DNA of 64,000 nt from Apus apus (Eukaryota > Chordata > Aves > Apodiformes > Apodidae). Under the pieces are notes generated by a model, which ran no database searches, was not told where the DNA came from, and was given only the letters and a program-made list of their open reading frames with translations. Each line of letters starts with the position of its first letter. The first letter of the stretch is position 1. Made by a program: the position numbers and the translations under genes. This document shows positions 24,221-36,510 of the stretch, one piece after another. The stretch is taken from positions 3,038,001 through 3,102,000 of the forward strand of contig NC_067305.1 of the NCBI RefSeq assembly GCF_020740795.1. The letters are read 5' to 3'.

Positions 24221-25644
24221 GTATGTTTAACATTCTTCTCTGTTTTGCAAAGCAGAACTTGGTTCGTTGTCATATCACATAGAGACGTGCTTGCAGAATG
24301 GGCTTTTCTGTCCTCTCCTTGAGCTCTGGAGTCTGCTCTGCAGACCTACAGGAGGAGGGGGGCTCGTGCCACAGTGGACAACCGAGCAGAGTCCCGTGCT
24401 GCAGAGAGCTGTGCACTGAGCTCTGCTGCTTGGTTCAGGTGACCACAGCACTTGAGGGACTGTGAAGATCCATCTACACCTGCCTGTTTGTGGGAGGGAT
24501 GTTGGGCATTTTCCTGGACTGCTAGTTGTGGCTGGACCTCCCACCAGGGCTGGTGGGGCTGCTCTCAGCTCCGGCGTCCACCTGGAGTTGCCTGTGGCTC
24601 TCTGCTGCCAGTCAGAGCTCTGGGCTGTATCGAGAGGTCCTTGCCTCTGATGGCTGCTTTTCCATGATGATTGTTGCTAATGAGAAGGTGTCACACCAGG
24701 TCCCTTGTGCAGCACAGTTGGGGCTTGTGGTCCCAGTGCGAGAGCTGGACGCGTGAGCGTTTCCACCTGAGGAGGGAGACAGGGCTCAGCTAGAAAATCC
24801 TGAAGCTCGTGCTGGAGCTCAGCTGTGTTTGCATGCTCTCAAGATGGTTCCTGGCCCCGGCGTTGATTCTGGGTTATTTTAAGTCTGCCTGGCTGTAGTT
24901 CTTGGAAAGTGTTCCTGTGTCAGTGGGCAGGATGGGAGCAGAACGTGATACACGCACGAAGCTGCGGCCGTGCCAGAGTCCTCCGGCACTTGCTGGGAAT
25001 GCTGCTTGAATGGGATGGAGCTCTGTGCTCTCAGCCCAGACAGTCAAATGTGCTGTGTTTGGGCTGGAGCTGGAACACAGAGCCCGGCCGTCCAGCTGCC
25101 AAGGACAGGGCCGTGGGGCTGCCTGCATCTGCTCTTGGAATCCAAACGCGCGTGGCCACTCCCTCCTGCTCCGGCGCGTTTGGAAGAGATGGACACCAAG
25201 TGTCCTGGGGGTTTGGTCTTCTCAAAACCAGCTACCACAAGCAGCCATCAGCTCCCTCTCAGAGTAAGGACACCCTGTGTCTCCCCCGGTAGGACCCGTG
25301 AGGACTTCCTGAGCCCATCATGCCTCGGATAAAAGATCCCAAATCTTTATGGCTACCGGGGCTGAAGGTTGTTTCTTGGTAAGGGTGGGATGACAGTCTG
25401 CCAGATCCAGAGCCTCTTGTTCAGTCTGGCTGCCCCGGGCTCTGTGGGATTGATTACTGTGCTCATCGTGGGGATAGAAAGGGTTGGAAGGAGTTGACAT
25501 GTGCACAGATAATCCTGTGCAGCTCTGTGGAGAGAGGGGAGTGGCAGAGCAAGGAAACAGCCTGTATTTCCGTTCCCTCTGGGGGCCCAAGAGAAGATCC
25601 CTGGTGTCCAGTGGTCTTATGGCACTCAGTGACTGAGGTGACCA
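24221..25644. other. First visible intron, 5' part: unique sequence
   Basis: No second gene seen. A CpG-bearing stretch at about 24945-25190 includes an 11-bp perfect inverted repeat (25141-25151 with 25174-25184). Confidence 0.55.
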
Positions 25645-25844
25645 GATCATAGAATCATAGAATGGTTTGGGTTGGAAGGGACCTTCAAGATCATCTAGAT
25701 CCAACCCCCTGCATGGGCAGGGACACCTCCCACCAGCCCAGGCTGCTCCAAGCCCCATCCAACCTGCCCTTCAACACTGCCAGGGATGGGGCAGCCACAG
25801 CTTCCCTGGGCAGCCTGGGCCAGGCTCTCACCACCCTCACACTA
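25645..25844 (-). mobile_element. CR1 3' fragment, family A
   Basis: Tail ATCATAGAATCATAGAATGG; truncated at CACCCTCACACT. Confidence 0.94.
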
Positions 25845-26749
25845 AACCCTATTTCCAAAAATTACTTACAGCTTAAACCCTTCTGCCTTTTGGGGACTCT
25901 GAAGGCTCCAAATCCCAAACCCGTTTCAAAAATGAAGCCCAGATTCCCAAGTTAGAAATGACTTCTGAAAACCCTTCTCTACTTTAAAGCCTCAGACGTG
26001 GGCCAACATATAAGGAAAATAATACCAAATTATCAGTTGTGTCAGTTCCCAGAGGCCACACAGTAAGTTTGAGGCAGGATCAGAATCAGGACTGAAGTGT
26101 CTGGCTCTCAGTCCCCTGCCGAGAGCTGAGGACCACACTGCTACCTCCTTCCTTTTCCATTCTGCTTTCCTCATGTCCTCTGAAGCAGTTGCTGGAGGAA
26201 AACAAACCCCCTGGGATAAGTGCAAGGTCTGTTTAAGGAAGTCTGGGCAAGTATAATTTAAGACAACTGAAGAAGCATTGTTTCCTGGCCCTCAAGAGAG
26301 CAGGCTTGTTTCAAGGGAGGGGAATCCTGGTGGGCAACCCAGGGAAGCTGGCAAAGCTCAAGAGTGGCTGGAGCTGCTGCCTCAGGCACTTCCCATGCTC
26401 AAGTGACCCTGGCAGCCTCCTAGGTTTTGTGTCCAGATCTCTCCTCCAGGGCTTTCCAACCCCTCTCTTGAAAAATCTCTGGTTTATAAGCACATACAAA
26501 CCACTTGAGATGAGAAATCTATTGAAGAGCCATGTTTTAAATAATGTTCTCCTGGGCTTAGGAAGGAGCTGCAGATGTTGCCAGCTGCAGTGCTGGAGAT
26601 GGCTCTGGCAGCCAGTAAAAGCCACCTCCTGCAGAGCCCCAGACCCAAAACCTTTGGTTATGGGTTTCTCAGACAGAACCAGTCCCTTGTCCTTATGCTC
26701 TGCCTTGGAACAGTTCTGGAGAGTTGCTGCTGTAGATCAACAGCCTGCA
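25845..26749. other. Intronic unique sequence
   Basis: No exon or repeat recognised. Confidence 0.55.
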
Positions 26750-27198
26750 GACAGGCTGGGGAGGGTCCAGAGAAGGGCCACAAGGGTGATCAGAGGACTG
26801 GAGAACCTGCCATATGAGGAGAGGCTGAGAAAACTGGGTTTGTTCAGCCTTCAGAAGGCTTCAGGGAGACCTTATCACCAAGTTCCAGTCCTTCAAGGGT
26901 GGCTCCCAAGAAGATGGAGACTCCCTGTTTACAAGGAGTCACATGGAAAAGACAAGGGGTGATGGGCACAAGTTGCTCCTGGGGAGATTCCAATTGGGCA
27001 CAAGAGGTAAATTTTTCCCCATGAGGACAATCCAACATTGGAATAGTCTCCCCAGGGAAGTGGTGGATCCCCCCACATTGGACAGTTTCAAGTCTCAGCT
27101 TGACAGGGTGCTGAGCCACCTCATATCAACTAGAGTAGCACCTAGAAAGGTTGGACCAGATGATCCTTGAGGTCCTTTCCAACCTGCCATTCTGTGCT
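26750..27198 (+). mobile_element. CR1 3' fragment, family E
   Basis: GGGAGGGTCCAGAGAAGGG to GGTTGGACCAGATGATCC and the tail CCATTCTGTGCT. An older subfamily, also seen at 50612-50789. Confidence 0.88.
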
Positions 27199-27880
27199 CT
27201 TCCCAGACCTGGGTTTTGCTGCCTTGAAGCATCAGGATTCTTTGCTGCTGTAAAAAATCTGAATTGGACACAATTCTTTGGGGAAACCAGCTAAGACATC
27301 ACGTAAGGTTTGGTTTGGTCCCAGAATGGTGCTGCAGGAGCAGAAGAAGTGAGTGAGCAGTGTTTGTTCCTGGTGCAACTTGAAATGGAAAGGCAGGTCG
27401 GGCTGTCTCTTTAAACTTGGTGTTCTGCAGGGTGGTCCATGCAGTTGGCTTATCTGGATGCTTCTAATTTGTGGAACCATCTGTTCTGTAATGTCACACC
27501 TCTAAACACACACCTGAACCTCTCAACACACGTATCTGTGGTGTCTGTTTTAGGAGCTGATGACACCATTTCCAAGATTTGCTTTCCAAGACCCACAACT
27601 TCCTTGTTCAGAGAGAGAGGCACTAATTTCAATCCCTGAAATATCTTTGGTTCTGAGGCTGCCATGAAAGGGTTTCAGATAAAACTGAAATGAAAATACA
27701 GCAAAGCTGAGCTGCATCACTTGGGGCTGAATTGGCACCTTCCCTGCTGAGCCCTGGGCCACCACCTCCAGCCACCATGTCCTCAACACTCTGGTTTCTG
27801 TGGGAATCACTGAATCACAGAGTGTGATGTCCAGTTCCTTCCACTCAGAACAACTTAGAAACTTCTGAAGTTGTCTCACG
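27199..27880. other. Intronic unique sequence
   Basis: No exon or repeat recognised. Confidence 0.55.
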
Positions 27881-28068
27881 TGGTGAGAGCCTGGCCCAGG
27901 TTGCCCTGGGAAGCTGTGGCTGCCCCATCCCTGGCAGTGTTGAAGGGCAGGTTGGATGGGGCTTGGAGCAGCCTGGGCTGGTGGGAGGTGTCCCTGCCCA
28001 TGCAGGGGGGTGGATCTGGATGATCTTGAAGGTCCCTTCCAACCCAAGCCATCCCATGATTCTATGAA
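27881..28068 (+). mobile_element. CR1 3' fragment, family A
   Basis: Starts at GGTGAGAGCCTGGCCCAGG; tail CCATGATTCTATGAAT. Confidence 0.94.
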
Positions 28069-28199
28069 TTCATGGTGAGAAACTGCTCCCTGATAACTCC
28101 ACCATGACCAACACAAACTCTACTTGTTGCCCTGCACCAGGACACCTGGAGCTGTCTTGTTGGTAGAAGAGGCTTCAGCAACACAGGAGAAACTATTGG

Positions 28200-28720
28200 A
28201 CATAATTCTGCTGGAAAAAACATTTATTTGGAGCTCTGTTCCCATCCCAGTCTCCTTTATTAAATGGACAAGTATGAAATACATGCAAAGCATGAAATAA
28301 ATGCAAAATAAACCCCCCTGTTATTCACCACTGCTTTTACAAATAACAATTAATGAAGTAATGTGGAGCAATAAATCACAGCCAGAGCCATGATTTAATC
28401 TGTCCTTAAACTCATTAAAGCAGAGACAATTTAAAATGCCCCTCTCCTGAAAGGAACAGCCCTGACAAATCCATTTATGTGGCAGGATTTGAAGGGGATT
28501 ATTAGTTTAATGAACTATTGAACAGTTTCCAAGAGCAAGAATGTGTTTAACAAAGGGGAAAGAAAAGATGATTAGTCTGCAGCCAGCTGAGCTGAGGGAT
28601 GATTTCCTGTAAGTTCATGGCTGCCTGGTTTTTTTCAAGGAAGAATAAAGGCTGAGCTGTAGCCTGACTTGAAATACAACTAATTATGTCAAAGCCATTA
28701 ATTATGAAAGGGCCACTGCA
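28200..28720. promoter_or_regulatory. Candidate conserved enhancer (composition only)
   Basis: AT-rich, non-repetitive block in the first visible intron. It carries several TAAT cores (AACAATTAATGAAG, ATTAGTTTAATGAAC), ATGCAAA-type octamer half sites, an AACAAAGG site and AATTATGAAAG. That density of homeodomain-like cores in non-simple DNA is typical of developmental enhancers, but I have no conservation evidence. Confidence 0.3.
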
Positions 28721-29053
28721 ACTGAGAAGATGGATGAAGAGGGGATGTTTCAGGAGGTGTCTGTCTCACCTCTTCCATTGCCTGCAAAATGACTGGTGTG
28801 GGTCTCAATTCAGGAGGGAGAAATGGGGAATATGAGGAGTTTCCAAGCTGCTTTCCTGGAGATTTTGGACACCTTCTTAGTTTCCAGCTTGCCACTGGGG
28901 AGTGGAGAAGGGAGAGTATATGGGAACTGCAAAAACTGGTGGGATGTAGATGATTTCTGCCTAAATTTGGAGGCTCAGGTGCAGAGGAGAGGGAAAGCCC
29001 CAGGCTGTGATTCTGGGCCACATGGCACCAGTTTAAGCTGGAGCTGACACTGA
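28721..29053. other. Intronic unique sequence
   Basis: No exon or repeat recognised. Confidence 0.55.
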
Positions 29054-29597
29054 GATCATCATGGAATCATGGGATGGTTTGGGTGGGAAGGGACCTTCAA
29101 GATCATCTAAATCCAACCCCCCTGCATGGGCAGGGACACCTCCCACCAGCCCAGGCTGCCCCAAGCCCCATCCAACCTGCCCTTCAACACTGCCAGGGAT
29201 GGGGCAGCCACAGCTTCCCTGGGCAACCTGGGCCAGGCTCTCACCACCCTCACACTCCAGAATTCCCTCCTCATGTCTCACCTCAATCTCCCTCTGCCAG
29301 TTTTCATCCATCCCCCTTGTCCTCTCCCTCCCTGCCCTTGTCCCAAGCCCCTCCCCAGCTTTCCTGGAGCCCCTTCAGGCACTGGAAGCTGCTCTCAGGT
29401 CTCCCTGGAGCCTTCTCATCTCCAGGCTGAACACCCCAACTCTCCCAGCCTGTCCCCAGAGCAGAGCTGCTCCAGCCCTTGGATCATCTCCGTGGCCTCC
29501 TCTGGACTCTCTCCAGGAGCTCCATGTTCTTCTTATGTTGAGGTCTCCAGAACTGGACCTCGTGCTCCAGGTGGGGTCTCATGAGAGCTGAGTAAAG
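29054..29597 (-). mobile_element. CR1 3' fragment, family A
   Basis: About 540 bp, tail ATCATGGAATCATGGG to GGTGGGGTCTCATGAGAGC. Confidence 0.94.
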
Positions 29598-31027
29598 AAA
29601 TTCCATTCTAAATACTCATTTCCTTGCTAGAAACGAGTGAAATCTGTGGTTCTGGACACACAGAGGACTCTCCATCTGCAAGGAGGCAGCTTTGGGGCAT
29701 CTCCAATTAGAAATGATGAGGGAGAACACGGTAGGGAAGAACATGGTCAAGCTCCAGCAAAGCTTTCTTGCCTTCCCCCACCAGAATCCTACCCTGGGCA
29801 GGACGTGAGTCTCTGTGCTCCAAAAACTTGTCTCTAAAGCCAAGTTTAGAGTTGAATGGGGGTGATTTTAAGGAAAGTGCAGCTGGAGCTTCTGTCACTG
29901 TCATCCAGTCACCTCTTGGGCACAGCTCAGCTGCTTCCAGGTCCACCTAACCTGCTTGATGTTTATTCATAAAGCCAGAGGTGAAATACCACAAATAACA
30001 GAAGGAACAAAATGAAGGCAGTAGCTGGAAACTTCTGACTTAACTCTTGCTCCTAAATTTTCCTCGTGTCTTGATTTATATTGTGAAATGGTTGATCTTG
30101 GACCTCTGGCCTAGGTTGGTTTCTCTGGTTATTGGCAGAAAACGTGGAGGCAGCTCCTGGCATGGCCCAAGTTTGCCTGGCAGAGAAGTTAATAGGTCAG
30201 TTGGGTTTTTGGTTGGAAGTTTGAAGAATTGGATGAGAAGGTTTTATTTCAGAATTTAAGGGGGAGGGGAAAAAAAAAAAAAAGAGAAAGAGGTGGAGGA
30301 GTTGGTGAAGTTGCTTTCCAAGTGAAAGTGTTGGGTAGTTCCTGGAACCCAGTTCCATTTTTAGACCTTTTCAAAGGCAAGTCTTCTCCATGATTCCATG
30401 ATTTAAACTTCAGTTTTCCCATCACTTTTGCTGAATGTGTGAAGAGCTGAATAAAGGGGGTGGTGGAAATAACATCATTAACCAGGAAAAAGTGCAGAAC
30501 TAAAGATTTTATAACCCACTCTGCTAAAAAGAGAGAAATATTGGGCTTGAACTTGACATGAAGCTGATGGAATCCAAAACCCATCCAGTCTGTGTAAGGT
30601 TTTCCTTGGGTTTTGCTTCATTCCTTTGTATGAAATGGAGGGATAGACACTTTAAAAATGTTTTCCATCTCTCTCTGTTTTGGTTTTCAGGGTAATAACT
30701 TGCAGCTCAAATTCAGGTGTCAACCCTTGGGGTCACCTAAACTTGGGCAGCACTTAGTTGCAAGCACAGGGATTTATTCTGATGGCAGCCAAGGCAAGTA
30801 GAAAAGCAATAACTATCTGGAAAAAAACAGGTCAATTTCTCCTCATTTTCTAACAGTATAAAATACTGAAAAGAGTAGAAAATGCTGAATAACTTTGTTT
30901 TAAACTAAGTGCTCAGTTAAAAGGCATATACTTTGATATGATGCATTTGCTGGGTTGATTAAAGGAAATGCTAAATTAAGGGTCAAGGTTGTCTTCAGTT
31001 TCAGATCATTCTTTCTCTAGGATAAAT
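29598..31027. other. Intronic unique sequence
   Basis: About 1.4 kb. A short A run lies at 30268-30283. No exon recognised. Confidence 0.55.
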
Positions 31028-32612
31028 AGGGGGGTATTTGAAGGCCCCAGGGAGGGATTTGGGGGCATTGGGGGGTATTTGAAGGGTCCAGAGGGGATTT
31101 GGGGGGTGTCGGGGAGTATTTAAAAGGTTCAGGGGGGATTTGGGTGGTGTCAGGGGGTATTTGAAGGGTCCAGGGGTGATTTAGAGGGGGTTGGGGGGTA
31201 TTTGGAGGCCCCAGGAGGGATTTTGGGGATGTCAGGGGGTATAGGAAGGGCCCAGGAGGGATTTGGAGGAGGTTGGGGGGTATTTGGAGGCCTCAGGGGG
31301 GATTTGGGGGGTGTCAGGGAGTATTTGAAGGGTCCAGGGAATGGATTTGGGGGGTGTCAGGGGGTATTTGAAGGGTCCAGAGAAGGGATTTGAGGGGTGT
31401 CAGGGGGTATTTGAAGGGTCCAGAGGGGATTTGGGGGGTGTCAGGGAGTATTTGAAGGGTCCAGGAAGGATTTGGGGGTGTCAGGGAGTATTTGAAGGGT
31501 CCAGGGGGGATTTGAGGGGTGTCAGGGAGTATTTGAAGGGTCCAGGGAATGGATTTGGGGGGTGTCAGGGGGTATTTGAAGGGTCCAGAGAAGGGATTTG
31601 AGGGGTGTCAGGGGGTATTTGAAGGGTCCAGAGGGGATTTGGGGGGTGTCAGGGAGTATTTGAAGGGTCCAGGAAGGATTTGGGGGTGTCAGGGAGTATT
31701 TGAAGGGTCCAGGGGGGATTTGAGGGGTGTCAGGGAGTGTTTGAAGGGTCCAGGGAAGGGATTTGGGGGTGTCAGGGAGTATTTGAAAGGTCCAGGAAGG
31801 ATTTGGGGGGTGTCAGGGAGTATTTGAAGGGTCCAGGAAGGATTTGGGGGTGTCAGGGAGTATTTGAAAGGTCCAGGAAGGATTTGGGGGGTGTCAGGGA
31901 GTATTTGAAGGGTCCAGAGGGGATTTGGGGGGTGTCAGGGGGTATTTGAAGGGTCCAGAGGGGATTTGGGGGGAGTCAGGGGGTATTTGAAGGGTCCAGA
32001 GGGGATTTGGGGGGTGTCAGGGGGTATTTGAAGGGTCCAGGGGGGATTTGGGGGGTATCAGGGAGTATTTGAAGGGTCCAGGGAAGGGATTTGGAGGGTG
32101 TCAGGGACTATTTGAAGGGTCCAGGAAGGATTTGGGGGTGTCAGGGAGTATTTGAAGGGTCCAGGGGGGATTTGAGGGGTGTCAGGGAGTATTTGAAGTG
32201 TCCAGGGGGGATTTGGGGGTGTCAGGGAGTATTTGAAAGGTCCAGAGGGGATTTGGGGGGTGTCAGGGAGTATTTGAAAGGTCCAGAGGGGATTTGGGGG
32301 GTGTCAGGGAGTATTTGAAAGGTCCAGAGGGGATTTGGGGGTGTCAGGGAGTATTTGAAAGGTCCAGAGGGGATTTGGGGGGTGTCAGGGAGTATTTGAA
32401 GGGTCCAGGAAGGATTTGGGGGTGTCAGGGAGTATTTGAAAGGTCCAGAGAGGATTTGGGGGGTGTCAGGGGGTATTTGAAGGGTCCAGGGAAGGGATTT
32501 GGGGGGTGTCAGGGAGTATTTGAAGTGTCCAGGGGGGATTTGGGGGTGTCAGGAAGTATTTGAAAGGTCCAGAGGGGATTTGGAGGGGGTCGGGGGGTAT
32601 TTGGAAGCCCCC
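31028..32612. repeat. G-rich minisatellite, 40-43 bp unit, about 38 copies
   Basis: Unit pattern: GTATTTGAAGGGTCCAG, then a variable purine segment, GGATTTGGGG, GTGTCAGGG. Units of 40, 41 and 43 bp alternate. A five-unit block of 208 bp (43+41+40+41+43) at about 31337-31544 is repeated at about 31545-31752, showing a higher-order duplication. Both edges are more diverged. Many G runs of four to six bases lie on the transcribed-sense strand of the fibrillin intron. Confidence 0.97.
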
Positions 32613-33224
32613 GAGGGGGTGTGGGGGTCCCAAACATGAGGATGGTGTTTCAGGCAGGAGGGACCGAGCAGGACTGAGCCAATATCCCCCACATGGAGCA
32701 GGGGGTTGTGTGGGAAGGAACTGCTGGCTCCTCTTGCTTCCTCCTTGGCAAATTCCTTGTGAAACTGTGTCCTTTGCTCGGGCACGGCCGGACCTGGGGA
32801 AGTCAGCAGTGAAGATGCAGGTGGCACAGCCCACGAAGCTGGTAAATCACTGAAGGAAACCCTGGCAGTACCTCTGAGGGCTCGGGGGGAACTCGAGAAG
32901 GAGGAGGACACAACCATGCTGCCCTCCAGGAGCAAGGATCCAAAAGTCATCTTGGTTTCCAGTCTTGCTCTCACGCCGTGACACAATCCTCCAGCCCTCT
33001 GGGTGGGGAGGTGCAAGACCCAAAAGCCACCATCACGTTTGGCAGTAATTATTGTCCCCCTTGGTGATCTCCACCACGGCCAAGGGTGGCTGATGCCTGC
33101 AGGGGTGTTCTCCAGCAAAGACTCAGGCTGAGATCAACACTGAAAGGGATCTTGAGTTAATGTTTCCAGCTTGTGTGGAGAGGTAGGATCATAGATCCTG
33201 GAAAAGCCACATGCCTAAGACAGG
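32613..33224. other. Intronic unique sequence
   Basis: No exon or repeat recognised. Confidence 0.55.
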
Positions 33225-33699
33225 AGAGACATGGACCTGTTGGAGAGAGTCCAGGGGAGGCCACAGAGATGATCCAAGGGCTGGAGCAGCTCTGCTCTGG
33301 AGACAGGCTGGGAGAGTTGGGGTGTTCAGCCTGGAGAAGAGAAGGCTCCAGGGAGACCTGAGAGCAGCTTCCAGTGCCTGAAGGGGCTCCAGGAAAGCTG
33401 GGGAGGGGCTTGGGACAAGGGCAGGGAGGGAGAGGACAAGGGGGGATGGATGAAAACTGGCAGAGGGAGATTGAGGTGAGACATGAGGAGGGAATTCTGG
33501 AGTGTGAGGGTGGTGAGAGCCTGGCCCAGGTTGCCCAGGGAAGCTGTGGCTGCCCCATCCCTGGCAGTGTTGAAGGGCAGGTTGGATGGGGCTTGGAGCA
33601 GCCTGGGCTGGTGGGAGGTGTCCCTGCCCATGCAGGGGGGTTGGATCTAGATGATCTTGAAGGTCCCTTCCAACCCAAACCAGCCTGGCATTCTATGAC
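33225..33699 (+). mobile_element. CR1 3' fragment, family A
   Basis: Starts near AGAGACATGGACCTG; tail GGCATTCTATGACTG. Confidence 0.94.
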
Positions 33700-34903
33700 T
33701 GATCATTGAGATGTTTCTTGATGGCTCTGAAATGTCTGTGGATTGTGATTATCAGTTTTAGTCACAATGTTGTGGGCAAGTTTATTGAATATAAACTATT
33801 TTCCTTCAAACCTTGAGCTTTCCCTTCTTGCAGCATCTCACCACAAACTCTGGTTGCTGTTTTCCATTGAACAAGTAAATGACCTGCCTTTTATCCCCAC
33901 CTTCTTGCTGGTGAGAACATGAGTTTCCAGCTTAGATTTCCCTGGCTCGAGGTAACTGCTCTTAATTTTGAGAAGCAATTTTGTCACAACTTTGCTGATT
34001 CTGTTATTTATTTTTTTTTTCCCTTGCAAAACAACATTCCCCTTATTGAGCTGTTGCTTTGGCATCTCATTTCTTTCTCCCTCTAGGTCATTTCTGTGAC
34101 ACCATTAATTCCAAGCCATTCAAAACGGATTCTCCCCCATGTTTTGTTTTGAAACTCTTCTAATGTTTAGCAGATGCTTCGGAAAGGTTCAGCTTTGGAG
34201 GAACAATTGTGCTGGTGTGGTTTAAACCTCCTGTGTAACAGGGTGCCCAGGACCTCTCCCAGGATCCCTGCACAGAGCTGGTGAAATCCTTGGCTCAGGG
34301 GCTCTCAGGAAGAGGTAGTTCATGCCACCATAGTTCAAAACACCCACTTTATCATCCATTTCTTCCCCTTTCTTCTCTTTTGGTCTGTGGGTTTGATGCC
34401 AGATTCTTCTTCCTTCACTGATTTGACAAACAAAAAATCTCTCTCAGCCTTTTGTCTGCTAAAATAGCTGTATCACACTCTTCAGTCTTCAACAAGGCTT
34501 GAAGAAGCATGAGGCCAAAGTGTGAAGACCAGGAGTGTCCTAAGGTCAATGTCTACCTGCCCTGCAGAGCTGTTCCCACCCCTGTGTGGGAAATGGAAGG
34601 AGAAGCAGAGAGATTCAGGTGCAATTAAAACTCTGGTGGCTGGCTGAGCTCTCTGGGCTGCCTACACACTGCAGGGAGAGGTCCATGCCAACTAAAGATC
34701 AGCCACCCATCCATCCATCCTGCCTGCCTGCTGGGAAGCCTGGCTGAAACTCAGGCTTGACAGGACCTTGGTGTGCTCAGAGGGAACTTATCTGCCCAGT
34801 TAATGCCAACCACAGACAGATGTCTGCTTCTAACTGGGACTGGCACTGGAATATCCATGGCAGGGCTTGCTGGGGTTGTGTGGAACCAACCTGATGCAAC
34901 CAG
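33700..34903. other. Intronic unique sequence
   Basis: About 1.2 kb; a T run lies at about 34010-34020 and a CCAT run at 34708-34720. No exon recognised. Confidence 0.55.
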
Positions 34904-35206
34904 GAGCTGGGGAGGGGCTTGGGACAAGGGCAGGGAGGGAGAGGACAAGGGGGGATGGATGAAAACTGGCAGAGGGAGATTGAGGTGAGACATGAGGAGG
35001 GAATTCTGGAGTGTGAGGGTGGTGAGAGCCTGGCCCAGGTTGCCCAGGGAAGCTGTGGCTGCCCCATCCCTGGCAGTGTTGAAGGGCAGGTTGGATGGGG
35101 CTTGGAGCAGCCTGGGCTGGTGGGAGGTGTCCCTGCCCATGCAGGGGGTTGGATCTAGATGATCTTGAAGGTCCCTTCCAACCCAAACCATTCCATGATT
35201 CTATGA
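34904..35206 (+). mobile_element. CR1 3' fragment, family A
   Basis: Starts at GAGCTGGGGAGGGGCTTGG, a recurrent truncation point; tail CCATTCCATGATTCTATG. Confidence 0.95.
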
Positions 35207-35885
35207 AGGACAAGCAAGACAAGTTCTGCAGCCAGTACTTCTTGACTTGGGAGGGGAGTAGAACCATCCAAGGTCCTACAGAGGCACAGGCAGAGCTGGG
35301 GATGCTGTTTTACAGGAATGGAAGGAGGCTGAGAATGAACCTGCCTGATGCCCCTTGTTGGTGACAGAAAAGCAGGGAAATAGGAAGAGAGTGTTCTCTG
35401 GAAAGAATTTGCTCATTTCCTCTGAAAGGAATTTGCTCATTTAGCTGGAGATCCGGGATGAATCAACACATCTTCAAAGTTAAAAAAACCCAACAACAAT
35501 CAACCAATGCTTTGGGAGTTTTAAAAAAGATGTTTCCTTTTGGAATTGTCTTGGGAAGCCTGTTGGTTCCTGTATGGGTGTGTAGCATGGCATGGCATGG
35601 TCTTCTTCACTCCCCTGTGTGGTCCTAAGAGGGTCAGGGTAAGATCAGAGCCCCGAAACCTTCTTCACAGGGAGGTGAGAAGTTGGTTATGGAGATATTG
35701 TTGGTGGGAATCAAACATGGATTGTTCAGAGTCATTGGGGGGGAACGGAACCCGACAGAGAGCTGTCCCACAAGAGGTTACTCGGGTGCTCTCCTGCAGT
35801 GCTGGTACATGCTGAGTCCATCCCATGGCCCTGCAGAGAAATAGAGAGGGGGGGAAAAAAGAAATCAATTGTTTTTAATTTTCAG
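35207..35885. other. Intronic sequence before the FUN exon
   Basis: Unique. A direct repeat of the TTTGCTCATTT segment lies at about 35407-35442. Ends in TTTTTAATTTTCAG. Confidence 0.6.
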
Positions 35886-35968
35886 GCCCAATGTCTGTGG
35901 CTCGAGGTTTCACTCCTACTGCTGCCCCGGCTGGAAAACGCTGCCCGGAGGGAACCAGTGCATCGTCC
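35886..35968 (+). CDS. FBN3: Fibrillin exon: N-terminal (FUN) domain
   Basis: An 83-bp exon, the size of the equivalent exon in FBN1. The acceptor is TTTTCAG ending at 35885; the donor is GTGAGT from 35969. It reads [16 protein letters not shown] then [11 protein letters not shown], with four cysteines (C, CC, C) and the tryptophan of the fibrillin unique N-terminal domain. That domain takes part in N-to-C-terminal fibrillin assembly in the matrix. It enters in phase 2 and leaves in phase 1 (GTC C|CA), so the next exon begins by completing a proline codon. A family A CR1 starts about 50 bp downstream in the intron. Nothing is broken in the exon. Confidence 0.96.
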
Positions 35969-36021
35969 GTGAGTATCCACCTTCCCCAGAGCTGCCTGGG
36001 GAGCAGAGCACATCTCAGCCT

Positions 36022-36510
36022 TCAGCTCTGGAGCCCCCAAGATAAGGAGGACATGGAGCTCCTGGAGAGAGTCCAGAGGAGGCCACGGAGATGATCCAAG
36101 GGCTGGAGCAGCTCTGCTCTGGAGCCAGGCTGGGAGAGTTGGGGTGTTCAGCCTGGAGAAGAGAAGGCTCCAGGGAGACCTTAGAGCAGCTTCCAGTGCC
36201 TGAAGGGGCTCCAGGAAAGCTGGGGAGGGGCTTGGGACAAGGGCAGGGAGGGAGAGGACAAGGGGGGATGGATGAAAACTGGCAGAGGGAGATTGAGGTG
36301 AGACATGAGGAGGGAATTCTGGAGTGTGAGGGTGGTGAGAGCCTGGCCCAGGTTGCCCAGGGAAGCTGTGGCTGCCCCATCCCTGGCAGTGTTGAAGGGC
36401 AGGTTGGATGGGGCTTGGAGCAGCCTGGGCTGGTGGGAGGTGTCCCTGCCCATGCAGGGGGCTGCATCCTGATGATCTTGAAGGTCCCTTCCAACCCAGA
36501 CCAGTCTATA
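36022..36510 (+). mobile_element. CR1 3' fragment, family A
   Basis: CAGCTCTGGAGCCCCCAAG to GACCAGTCTATAAGATG; begins about 50 bp after the FUN exon donor. Confidence 0.94.

Noticed and set aside
26306..26962. 218-codon frame ending in VQRRATRVIRGLENLPYEER
   Set aside because: The recognisable end is CR1 ORF2-adjacent sequence of family E; the start is unrelated intron sequence.
31028..32612. Repeated G-rich array considered as a CRISPR-like or coding repeat
   Set aside because: The unit is continuous without unique spacers, in a vertebrate intron; it is a minisatellite.
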